Shown here: positions 9,271 to 16,887 of the stretch, one piece after another
Layout of the letters: the number at the start of each line of letters is the position of its first letter
Numbering within the stretch: position 1 is the stretch's first letter
Assembly (NCBI GenBank): GCA_009774765.1
Contig: VSOK01000006.1
Coordinates: 1 to 19,926, forward strand
DNA length: 19,926 bases
Source of the DNA: Bacteroidales bacterium
GTDB lineage: Bacteria > Bacteroidota > Bacteroidia > Bacteroidales > UBA932
Reading direction: 5' to 3'
Notes under the pieces: generated by a model
Database searches by the model: none
The model's input: the letters and a program-made list of their open reading frames with translations, nothing else
What the model was told of the DNA's origin: nothing
Position numbers and translations under genes: made by a program

Positions 9271-10875
9271 ATGAAACAATATATAATAAAAGCAGGTATT
9301 ATGGCGTTGTCGGTACTTCCGGTGGCGTGTACAGGCAATTATCTTGAAATCAATACGAACCCTTATGAGGTCGGCAAAGACCAGATGGGGCAGGACGGAT
9401 ATGATGTAAGTTCAGCAATGACAGCTGTCTGCGCTTCCGTGGTGTCTACGGATGTCAACACGGCCCAGTTCACGGACTGTCTTCTCGGCGGCCCTATGGG
9501 AGGTTATTATTCCACTACAGGTGCATTTGCCAAGACGATTGACAATTTCAACCCTTCTGACGACTGGACGAGAGTCTTTATGGAAAGCCAGAAGATAATC
9601 CCTACTCTCTATACGAACCTGAATCTGCTGAAGAGCCTTACGGATGATCCGGTCATCCTTGCTATGGCAAATGTCGTCAAGGTGGCCGCTATGCATCGTG
9701 TAACTGATACGTACGGTCCGATTCCTTATTCACAGATCGGTGTCGGAGGAAAACTGGGAGTACCTTATGATTCCCAGGAAAAGGTTTATGACCAGATGTT
9801 CATCGAGCTGGACGAGTGCATAGGAGTCCTTACCGAAAATATGAACAGTATCGTTTCATCGAATGCGGATCCTGTATATGGCGGAAATGTCGAGAAATGG
9901 TGCCGTTTTGCTAACTCTCTCAAGCTCCGGCTTGCAATGCGTATAGTCTATGCTGACAAGGACAAGGCACAGGCAAGGATTTCAGAAGTCCTTGCCCATC
10001 AGATCGGCGCATTCGTCTCCAACGATGACAATGCGTATCTGCAGCCGATAGCTTTCGGAGAGAAAGGAAATCCTATTTATACCGCAGTCAAATACAATCA
10101 GGTACAGGGCAGCAGGACAGGAGGAGATACTCACGCGGCAGCTGACATAACCTCCTATATGAATGCCTACAATGATCCGCGCCGTCCGGAATATTTCATC
10201 CCTTCCGAGTTTGCCGACAAGGCATACGAGTATGTAGGAGTGCTTGTCAGCGCGGTGAAGCCTCCGTTGAGCAAGACCGGCAGAAAGTATTCGGGTGTTA
10301 ATATTTCATCTTCCGACCCTATTATGTGGATGAATGCTTCAGAGGTGGCTTTCCTTAAAGCTGAAGCTGCCGTATTGGGACTGATTGCAGGTTCTGCGGA
10401 GGAATTCTATAATGAAGGCATACGTCTTTCATTCGAACAGTGGGGTGTAGCCGGTTACGAAAACTATATCAACAATGATGAAAAGGCTCCGGTAAACTAT
10501 GTGGACCCTGCAGGAGGTGAGAACAGGCCTGATGTCCTGACCGATCTCGCTGTGAAATGGGACGATTCTGCTTCTGTCGAGGTTAAGCAGGAACGTGTGC
10601 TCATCCAGAAATGGATTGCCAACTATCATCTCGGCAATGAGGCCTGGGCTGACCACAGACGTACCGGATATCCTAAATTCTTCCCGGCGTCAGCCGAAGG
10701 GAACAAGAGCGGAAACATTGTTGACAATGAACTGGGAGCAAGGCGTATGCCTTATCCTCAGTCCGAAAGCAGCAAGAACTATGACAATTACAGGCAGGCC
10801 TGCGATGAACTTCTGAAAGGAAGGGACAATATGGCTACCCGTGTATGGTGGGACTGCAAACCTATTAACAAATAA
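9271..10875 (+). CDS. SusD-like surface glycan-binding lipoprotein (SusD/RagB, SusD-like_2 type)
   Basis: Forms the lid over the SusC barrel and captures glycans at the cell surface. The 534-residue product starts 12 bp after susC and has a type II signal peptide with lipobox PVAC (Cys20). The LEINTNPYEVGKDQMGQDGY segment after the Cys, the helical TPR-like middle (VKVAAMHRVTDTYGPIPYSQ; KWCRFANSLKLRLAMRIVY), the SEVAFLKAEAA helix and the late QKWIANYHLGNEAWADHRRT segment are characteristic of the SusD-like_2 branch. This branch is, from memory, the one found with GH18 endoglycosidase loci of Bacteroides. The ligand is inferred only from the locus. Confidence 0.95.
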   Translation: MKQYIIKAGIMALSVLPVACTGNYLEINTNPYEVGKDQMGQDGYDVSSAMTAVCASVVSTDVNTAQFTDCLLGGPMGGYYSTTGAFAKTIDNFNPSDDWTRVFMESQKIIPTLYTNLNLLKSLTDDPVILAMANVVKVAAMHRVTDTYGPIPYSQIGVGGKLGVPYDSQEKVYDQMFIELDECIGVLTENMNSIVSSNADPVYGGNVEKWCRFANSLKLRLAMRIVYADKDKAQARISEVLAHQIGAFVSNDDNAYLQPIAFGEKGNPIYTAVKYNQVQGSRTGGDTHAAADITSYMNAYNDPRRPEYFIPSEFADKAYEYVGVLVSAVKPPLSKTGRKYSGVNISSSDPIMWMNASEVAFLKAEAAVLGLIAGSAEEFYNEGIRLSFEQWGVAGYENYINNDEKAPVNYVDPAGGENRPDVLTDLAVKWDDSASVEVKQERVLIQKWIANYHLGNEAWADHRRTGYPKFFPASAEGNKSGNIVDNELGARRMPYPQSESSKNYDNYRQACDELLKGRDNMATRVWWDCKPINK

Positions 10876-10891
10876 TCTCGGCAACCGTTAA

Positions 10892-11977
10892 ATGAAATCT
10901 GAAATGAAAAATATATTTATTCCGGTCCTTACGGCATTTGTGCTTTCCGTTGCAGGCTGCGGATGGACGGAACCGGAAAATCTTGATTATACACGCAAGC
11001 CTTTTGAAGAAGTCGATCCAGCCGGGTATGAAGCATATCTGCAGGGGGTCAGGGAATACAAGAAGACTGACCATAAGCTGATGATTCTGACTATGAAAGG
11101 TACTTCTGAATATCCGGTGCTCCAGTCTCAGCGCATTATGGCTATGCCGGACAGTGCAGACTTTATATGTGTCACCGACCTGGAGGACCTGCATCCTGAA
11201 GTAGTGAAGGAAATCAGCCTTGTGGAGGAGAAGAAAGGTACTGCGGTCGTCTCATATGTGGATATGGCAACAGCCTATTCAGACTGGAACGACTATAAGA
11301 TCTCTTTGTTGGACCAGGGTGAAACAGAAGAGGCGGTTATGGCAAAGGCTCCCGCATTTTTCAGGGAGCATGCGCAGAAGCAGCTTTCATATTGCGACAG
11401 ATACGGGTTCAAGGGCATTCTGCTGTCTGTCTATATCAGTGCAGGTCTGACAGTGGAGGAAATTGAGAAATGCCTTAATCCTTTCGCGGATGCGGCGGGT
11501 GAATGGAAAAAATCACATCCTGATCATCTTTTTTCAATCAGAGGAACTTTTCAGAATATTGCCGACAAGACTATTCTTGACGAGAGTGACTGGCTGATTA
11601 TCGTTTTTGGAAAGCAGCAGGGTGTCAACGGAATGAAAGAGGAGATACGCGGCAAGTTCAGAGCATATCCTGAAACCGACCCTGTCAGAAAGAAGACCGT
11701 CTTTGAATTGACAGTACCTTCTTTGGAGAATCCTGAACAGGTAGGAGATTCCCCTTATGATGCAGCCGGACATATCTTCCATAAGGACCTGGAAAATGAA
11801 GAAGGGTATAGAGGCTGTAAGATTATCGGACTTTCCGTAGAAAACGCCCACGATGACTATTACAATGAAAAATATTATGCGGACGATGACACCGAACGGG
11901 AAAACCCGATCTATTTCGGCACCAACGTCAATGTCCGCAGGGCGATAACCCGTATGAACCAAACTGAAATACAATAA
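10892..11977 (+). CDS. Lipoprotein with degenerate GH18-like fold, probable surface glycan-binding protein
   Basis: 361 residues with a lipobox VAGC (Cys23); an ATG four codons further in (10904) is equally possible. The rest looks like a TIM barrel of the GH18 endoglycosidase type: strands KLMILTMKG, ADFICVTDLED, GTAVVSYVDM, GFKGILLSVYI, HLFSIRGTF, DWLIIVFGK, KTVFELTVPS and GCKIIGLSVENA in order. At strand 4, where active GH18 enzymes have DGxxxDxE, this protein has KGILLSVY (residues 174-181). The first Asp is Lys, the second Asp is Ser, and the catalytic Glu is Tyr. It is therefore very unlikely to hydrolyse and most likely binds the same glycan as the true GH18 two genes downstream. It lies 16 bp after susD, and its stop is 10 bp before the next ATG, so it is in the same transcription unit. 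Confidence 0.82.
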   Translation: MKSEMKNIFIPVLTAFVLSVAGCGWTEPENLDYTRKPFEEVDPAGYEAYLQGVREYKKTDHKLMILTMKGTSEYPVLQSQRIMAMPDSADFICVTDLEDLHPEVVKEISLVEEKKGTAVVSYVDMATAYSDWNDYKISLLDQGETEEAVMAKAPAFFREHAQKQLSYCDRYGFKGILLSVYISAGLTVEEIEKCLNPFADAAGEWKKSHPDHLFSIRGTFQNIADKTILDESDWLIIVFGKQQGVNGMKEEIRGKFRAYPETDPVRKKTVFELTVPSLENPEQVGDSPYDAAGHIFHKDLENEEGYRGCKIIGLSVENAHDDYYNEKYYADDDTERENPIYFGTNVNVRRAITRMNQTEIQ

Positions 11978-11987
11978 CTTGAAAGAT

Positions 11988-13259
11988 ATGAAAACCAAAA
12001 TAATAGCAGCGTCACTGTCGCTGTCCGCCTTTATATCATGCTCTGACGTCAACGAGTCTTTTGAAAACAAGCTCTATTTTGACGTTGACAGTATGCAGCG
12101 CGAAGTCAGGGTGGCTACGGATGAAAAAGTTGAAGAGATGACAGTGGATTTCGCAGTCGCTATGGCCAAGCCTTCCGACCGTGATATCGAATTGAGCTTC
12201 AGGGAGTCTCCTGAGCTTCTGGAGACCTATCGCATAGCGTATTATGATCCTGATGCAGAATTGCTTCCGGAAGGGCACTGCGACATTTCCTCGCTCCAGG
12301 CTGTAATCAAGGCCGGCAATGTCACAAGCGGGGACATTGCCCTTGATTTCGTTGGACTTGGAGAGGGACAGGGACTGGACTATGAAAAGAGATATGTTCT
12401 TCCGGTTACACTATGTGCGGATGGAATAGAGATTCTCGAGCGTTCCAGGACTATGTATTTCGTGGTAAGGGAAGCCGCCCTGGTAAATGTTGCAGCCGAT
12501 ATGACTTCCAATTGCGCATGGCCTGAATGGGGGGATTTTGAAGCGGTGAAGGATATGAAGACATTTACCTTTGAGTGCCTTGTGAACGGGCAGGCTTTCA
12601 AAAACAAGAGTTCTGTCCACACCCTTATGGGCATTGAGGACAATTTCCTTCTCCGTTTCGGGGATACAGGTCTGCCCGGCAACCAGCTGCAGGTGGCTTA
12701 TGCCATATACAATGAAGAGGACAAGAGATTCAGACACAACGTAACGTCATCGGTCCTGCAGATCAAACCGGACAGATGGTACCATATCGCAGTCACTTTC
12801 GACGGTTCTGCAGAGAGCAATGAAGGAGCGGACATCAAGATCTATTATGATGGGAAACTGAAGATGTCAGAAAAATGCCTCGCGAAGGAAGGCAACAGCA
12901 CTATGCCTATCAATTCCAGGAATTTTATGGTCGCGCACAGTGACGAACAGGATGGTAAGCCGCGCTGTTTCTGGATAGGATATTCCTATGACAAGGATCG
13001 TCCGTTCAATGGTCTGATTGCAGAGGTGCGTGTCTGGAACAAGGCCCTCACGGAAGAAGAACTGAACGCTCCTGCCCATTTCTACAAACTCTATCGGGAC
13101 AATGATGGCAAATATCCTGAATCTCTGATTGCATATTGGAAATTCGACGGCGGGAATGGAAAGGAATTGAAGGAGGTAAAGGACCACTCAGCATCCGGAA
13201 GGAACCTGAAAGGCAACTCCAACTTCCTGTGGCGTCCTGTTGAACTGCCTGTAAAATGA
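11988..13259 (+). CDS. DUF1735-LamG surface lipoprotein
   Basis: From the ATG at 11988 the product is 423 residues with lipobox FISC (Cys18); a TTG at 11979 would add three residues and is less likely. Residues about 25-150 resemble the DUF1735 (BT_3987-like N-terminal) fold, with YRIAYYDPDAELLPEGHCDI and a late GLDYEKRYVLPVTL segment. Residues about 170-375 form a LamG/concanavalin-like jellyroll (FTFECLVNG, RWYHIAVTFDGSAE, FNGLIAEVRVWNKALTEEEL, LIAYWKFDGG). No catalytic motif is seen. Inferred role: glycan binding at the cell surface next to SusC/D. Its LamG part is a paralogue of the C-terminal part of the lipoprotein ending at 16764, with closely matching EVRVWNKAL and AYWK segments. Confidence 0.85.
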   Translation: MKTKIIAASLSLSAFISCSDVNESFENKLYFDVDSMQREVRVATDEKVEEMTVDFAVAMAKPSDRDIELSFRESPELLETYRIAYYDPDAELLPEGHCDISSLQAVIKAGNVTSGDIALDFVGLGEGQGLDYEKRYVLPVTLCADGIEILERSRTMYFVVREAALVNVAADMTSNCAWPEWGDFEAVKDMKTFTFECLVNGQAFKNKSSVHTLMGIEDNFLLRFGDTGLPGNQLQVAYAIYNEEDKRFRHNVTSSVLQIKPDRWYHIAVTFDGSAESNEGADIKIYYDGKLKMSEKCLAKEGNSTMPINSRNFMVAHSDEQDGKPRCFWIGYSYDKDRPFNGLIAEVRVWNKALTEEELNAPAHFYKLYRDNDGKYPESLIAYWKFDGGNGKELKEVKDHSASGRNLKGNSNFLWRPVELPVK

Positions 13260-13302
13260 CAACAGAATACTAAACTATTAACTATTTTTTTATCAAAAAA
13301 TC

Positions 13303-15018
13303 ATGAAAATCAAATCATTGTTATTCGGTCTTCCGGCAATTATACTGTCGGCAATGACTTTCGCATCCTGCGAACCCAAAGAAGGGGAGACGGATACTTT
13401 GTCCGTGGAACCTTCCGATGCCATCGTATTCCAGGCTTCGGATAATGAAGATGTGCGTCTGACTGTAACCACAACTGCAAAGGATTGGGAATATACCGCT
13501 CCGGAGTGGATCAAGGCTACCCGTGAGGGTGATGTGCTTGTTGTCAATGTAAAGGAAAACAACACATCAGAAGATGCTCTTTTGGGACGTATCTCATTCA
13601 CAGCCGGTACTGCAGAGCCTGTCAATGTCTCGGTGATGCAGGACGGACTCAATGGAGGTGGAACAGTTGATCCGGAGACGGTTCCGGCAACCCTTCTCGA
13701 TGCTTCCGGCAATAACGATATCAGAATTGAAATGGCGAAGGAACTGCAGGTGAATGCAGAGCTTAAACTTACACTTTCAAAGGCTTCTACCGAGAATGTC
13801 GAGGTGAGAGTCGCTGTGGATGAAAGCTATATCTCAGAATATGACTATATCCATGGGACAAGCAGTGTAATTCTTCCTGCTGATGTATATTCTCTTTCAG
13901 TTGGAGGAACAAAACTTACGATTTCGGCAGGGGAGACAGAGGTTGCTGTTCCTTTCAGTTTCAACGGTGAGAGCCTTGAGTTTGGTACCCAGTATCTTCT
14001 TCCTTTGAAGGCTGAAGTCATTTCCGGAAATGCTTCATTCCTTAAGAACTCAGATGCGCGCGTGAACTATGCGGTCACAAGAAAGAGCCCGCGTTCATGC
14101 AAACAGCTGTGCGTTATGGAGTTCAACGACACCAACCCTCTTAATGTCCTCACATACAAACTTGAAGACGGTTCTTATTTCTTTGATGCGCTTGTACTGT
14201 TCTCAGGTAACATCGGATGGTATCCTGAAGAGGACCGCGTGGCATTCAACAAGAGACAAGGCGAGACATCCATCAACACCAATACCACTGCTCTTGTAAA
14301 TGATGCAGAAAAATTCCTCAAGCCTATCCATGATGCCGGTATCAAGGTATATATGGGACTTATGCCTCACCACACCTACGCAGGTCTTACAAATATTTCA
14401 AACTGGGGCTGTGTCGAGTTTGCAAAGGAAATGGCTGAAATTGCAAAAGATTGCTATATAGACGGTTTCTTCCTTGATGAGGAGTACACAGGTACCCACG
14501 GAGGTCCTATGAGTTCACAATGGAAGAGGACATCTTCTGATAATACTTATGGCAACGGAGAATCCTATATGGCATATCAGCTGTGGAAGCAGGCTTCGGC
14601 GGTTTGTGACTGGCCTATAGATGTCTCTTATTTCCAGTATGGCCTCGGCTTCGGTCAGGTTACAGACCACGAAGACAATTCTGTTCACCATGTGTCGGAA
14701 TTCTGTAATTGCGTGATGGCAAACTATGGTGGTGCGGGTCGCCCTTATGATGACCAGACTCTGGCGCAGTGCTGTGGTGTAAGTATCGAGTGTGCACGTG
14801 GCTATGGCTCAAGTGCATCCGCTATTAAAGAAAAAATGGATGCCGGTTACGGTTGGGGTGCAGCATGGTTTGCATGGGATCCTACCAACTACAGGGCTCT
14901 CAAGTCACTTATTTCAGAGACAGCAGAGCTCTGCTATGACAGCAAACTCGTTGAACCTACAGTCTATTACAAGAAGACAGGTCAGGGACAGTATGACGAT
15001 AAACCTTACGAATATTAA
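13303..15018 (+). CDS. GH18 endo-beta-N-acetylglucosaminidase-like lipoprotein (BACON-DUF1735-GH18)
   Basis: Predicted to cut between the two core GlcNAc residues of N-glycans at the cell surface. 571 residues: lipoprotein signal with Cys at FASCEPKEGE (acidic residues after the Cys suggest surface export), a BACON domain (about 27-115), a DUF1735 domain (about 126-260) and a GH18 barrel (about 262-550). Strand 4 reads YIDGFFLDEEY; D387, D392 and E394 occupy the DGxxxDxE positions, E394 being the predicted acid/base. The inner Asp of the classical DGxDxDxE is Phe390; from memory B. thetaiotaomicron BT3987 also has an aromatic there (DGVFFDDEY). Other matching stretches are NPLNVLTYKLEDGSYFFDAL and the GWGAAWFAWDPT strand 8. 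It starts 43 bp after the previous gene, with an A/T-rich gap. Confidence 0.88.
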   Translation: MKIKSLLFGLPAIILSAMTFASCEPKEGETDTLSVEPSDAIVFQASDNEDVRLTVTTTAKDWEYTAPEWIKATREGDVLVVNVKENNTSEDALLGRISFTAGTAEPVNVSVMQDGLNGGGTVDPETVPATLLDASGNNDIRIEMAKELQVNAELKLTLSKASTENVEVRVAVDESYISEYDYIHGTSSVILPADVYSLSVGGTKLTISAGETEVAVPFSFNGESLEFGTQYLLPLKAEVISGNASFLKNSDARVNYAVTRKSPRSCKQLCVMEFNDTNPLNVLTYKLEDGSYFFDALVLFSGNIGWYPEEDRVAFNKRQGETSINTNTTALVNDAEKFLKPIHDAGIKVYMGLMPHHTYAGLTNISNWGCVEFAKEMAEIAKDCYIDGFFLDEEYTGTHGGPMSSQWKRTSSDNTYGNGESYMAYQLWKQASAVCDWPIDVSYFQYGLGFGQVTDHEDNSVHHVSEFCNCVMANYGGAGRPYDDQTLAQCCGVSIECARGYGSSASAIKEKMDAGYGWGAAWFAWDPTNYRALKSLISETAELCYDSKLVEPTVYYKKTGQGQYDDKPYEY

Positions 15019-15032
15019 TTAACTGTGACATT

Positions 15033-15062
15033 CCTTCGGAAGCCTTTGATGGCCTCCGGAGG
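15033..15062 (+). other. Intercistronic RNA stem-loop without U tract
   Basis: CCTTCGGAAGCC (15033-15044) and GGCCTCCGGAGG (15051-15062) pair over 12 positions with one mismatch and one G-U, around a 6-nt loop. No T run follows, so it is not a standard terminator. It lies 14 bp after the GH18 stop and 22 bp before the next ATG. A 3'-end stabiliser or processing site that sets relative expression is a reasonable guess. Confidence 0.6.
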
Positions 15063-15084
15063 GTGTGTCAAAATATTATTTCTT

Positions 15085-16764
15085 ATGAAAAAGTATTTAT
15101 TGTTTGCAGCCGCATTTCTTGCATTTGTCGGCTGTGAAGAGAAAGAGAACAAGGAACCTGTAAAGGTTGATAAGATTTCTGTAACTCCGGAGAGCAAGAC
15201 TGTAGGCGGAGATGGAGGAAATGTACAGGTGATGGTTACAAGCAATGGTGACTGGACCCTTTCAACCAAAGACAATCAGACTTATGATTGGATTACGGCA
15301 GATAAGGTAGCCGGTGTTGACGGCGATATCGTCAAGTTTGATGTCTTGAAGAACGCTGAAGAAAAGAAGACTGCGGAATTCGTCTTTACTTGCGGAAAGG
15401 CAACAGCTCCTTTTACTGTCATTTCTATGCCTGGAGATGTTCCTGAAATCATTTTGGCTTCCGATGCCGAAGTTAAAGTCGATTTCAATGCAGGCAAGTT
15501 CACAGTGCTTGTTGACATTAAGCATATAGATAAGGATGCCTTGACAGTAACATTGTCTGAAGGTGCGGATTGGCTTACACATGAGATTACTTTGGAGGGC
15601 GAGACATCTGACAATGCAAAGCTGGATTTCAGCTACACCAGACTTGCCGGTGCTGAATCACGTGAGGCTGCAATCACTATCGGTGCTCCGGGCGCAGAGT
15701 CTGTATCAGTAGCTGTAAAGCAGATGCCTGAGCCTATGATCAGGCCAGAGCAGGCATCATACAAACTTGGTGCAGAAGCGGGAACACTTGAGATTCCGGT
15801 TGAAGCGAATGTGGAATATGAAATCACTTACTCTGAAGGTTCAGACTGGCTCACAGGCCACAGCAAGGAAGGCAATGTGGAGAAATGGTCATACGGTGCA
15901 GTAGAAGAGGGAGTCAAGAGAGAGGCTGTCATTACCTTCACTGAAAAGAACCCTGCAGGGGGTGCAGAGCCGCTTACCGCTTCTGTAGTGGTCAAACAGA
16001 GCAATTCTGTGATCAGCACAGCCGCTTATATGAAAAAACATTCTGCCGGTGCTGCTGAATGGAATAATCCTGATGTCCTTAAGCTCGGAACGACTCTTAC
16101 TATAGAATGTCTTGTAAGGCACGATGAAAACTTCACTCCGGCAAGCGGATGGGATGGTGTCCAGATCGGAACCTTGTTCGGTCTTGAAAGACGTCTTCTT
16201 GTAAGGCACGGAGACAACAGGAGCAATGTCAAAGAATGGGAGCTTGTCTATGCCCGCAATACCAAGGAGGGCAATGGTGAAAATATGGAGGTTAAAGTAA
16301 AATCCTCAAAGGATCTTCCAGCAGGAGAATGGGCACATATTGCGGTCGTATTCGACGGTACGGCCAAGACTGTGACGATTTACCAGAACGGTGAAGTTGC
16401 AGGAAGCGCTGAAATGCATTCTGATATCAAGGATATTGATTTGACGGAAACATACACTTCAAACAACAGGACTCAGAGATTCTATCTCGGACGTTCTTAC
16501 AATGACTCCCGTGACTTTGAAGGACTGATGTCTGAAGTACGTGTATGGAACAAGGCACTTTCAGCGGAAGAAATCAATGCTGAAAAGCATTTCTATACTG
16601 TACCTGCTGATTCGGAGGGACTTGTCGCATACTGGAAAATGGATGACGGCCAGGGCAATATCATCAAGGACTACACTCCAAACGGCAACAACCTGACAGG
16701 AGAAGTGTTCAGCGGTTCTTCCTGGAGCGCAGGCATGGAATGGAGGGATGTCGATCTTCCATAA
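15085..16764 (+). CDS. Triple-BACON LamG surface lipoprotein
   Basis: From the ATG at 15085 the product is 559 residues, beginning MKKYLLFAAAFLAFVGCEEK with lipobox FVGC (Cys17) and acidic residues after it, as in surface-exported lipoproteins. An in-frame GTG at 15025 would place a hairpin and 20 atypical residues in front, so I reject it. After the signal come three BACON-type Ig folds (about 27-115, 118-215 and 218-310), each ending with a short beta strand such as VSVAVKQMPE or ASVVVKQSNS. A LamG/concanavalin jellyroll follows (about 330-525: LTIECLVRH, EWAHIAVVFDGTA, FEGLMSEVRVWNKALSAEEI, LVAYWKMDDG). No enzymatic motif is visible. Likely role: extended surface glycan-binding protein. 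It shares its LamG domain type with the lipoprotein at 11988-13259. Confidence 0.87.
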   Translation: MKKYLLFAAAFLAFVGCEEKENKEPVKVDKISVTPESKTVGGDGGNVQVMVTSNGDWTLSTKDNQTYDWITADKVAGVDGDIVKFDVLKNAEEKKTAEFVFTCGKATAPFTVISMPGDVPEIILASDAEVKVDFNAGKFTVLVDIKHIDKDALTVTLSEGADWLTHEITLEGETSDNAKLDFSYTRLAGAESREAAITIGAPGAESVSVAVKQMPEPMIRPEQASYKLGAEAGTLEIPVEANVEYEITYSEGSDWLTGHSKEGNVEKWSYGAVEEGVKREAVITFTEKNPAGGAEPLTASVVVKQSNSVISTAAYMKKHSAGAAEWNNPDVLKLGTTLTIECLVRHDENFTPASGWDGVQIGTLFGLERRLLVRHGDNRSNVKEWELVYARNTKEGNGENMEVKVKSSKDLPAGEWAHIAVVFDGTAKTVTIYQNGEVAGSAEMHSDIKDIDLTETYTSNNRTQRFYLGRSYNDSRDFEGLMSEVRVWNKALSAEEINAEKHFYTVPADSEGLVAYWKMDDGQGNIIKDYTPNGNNLTGEVFSGSSWSAGMEWRDVDLP

Positions 16765-16796
16765 ACGTGAAGCGTATTGACATATAGTTATCATAT

Positions 16797-16833
16797 CAAC
16801 GGGGCGGCCCAGGCTTTGGGGCTGCCTCTGTTG
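16797..16833 (+). terminator. Terminator-like or attenuator hairpin before the CotH gene
   Basis: GGGGCGGCCC (16801-16810) pairs with GGGCTGCCTC (16819-16828), including two G-U pairs, around an 8-nt loop; CAAC/GTTG extends the stem past one bulged T. It lies 32 bp after the previous stop and is followed by a T-rich but interrupted stretch (16829-16855). It should end or weaken read-through from the upstream operon. Confidence 0.65.
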
Positions 16834-16860
16834 TTATTTGTCTTTATCCTTTTATCTTTG
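16831..16860 (+). promoter_or_regulatory. Bacteroidota-type promoter candidate for the CotH gene
   Basis: TATCTTTG at 16853-16860 matches the primary-sigma -7 consensus TAnnTTTG of Bacteroides exactly. TTG at 16831-16833 gives the -33 element with 19 bp between. The expected transcript start, near 16866, would leave a leader of about 20 nt to the ATG at 16888. The position right behind a terminator-like hairpin strengthens the call. Confidence 0.55.
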
Positions 16861-16887
16861 TATTCCTATATAAATCACATAATTATT

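Noticed and set aside
13285..13302. T-run and A-run before the GH18 gene as a terminator
   Set aside because: Only A-T pairs with a tiny loop and no GC stem; more like the usual A/T-rich leader of Bacteroidota genes.
15025..15084. Upstream GTG start for the triple-BACON LamG protein
   Set aside because: It would place a strong stem-loop in coding sequence and push the lipoprotein signal 20 residues inward; the ATG at 15085 begins a standard signal.
16777..16887. N-terminal extension of the CotH-like protein with a hydrophobic stretch
   Set aside because: It would translate the hairpin and the promoter; the ATG at 16888 gives a normal lipoprotein signal peptide.
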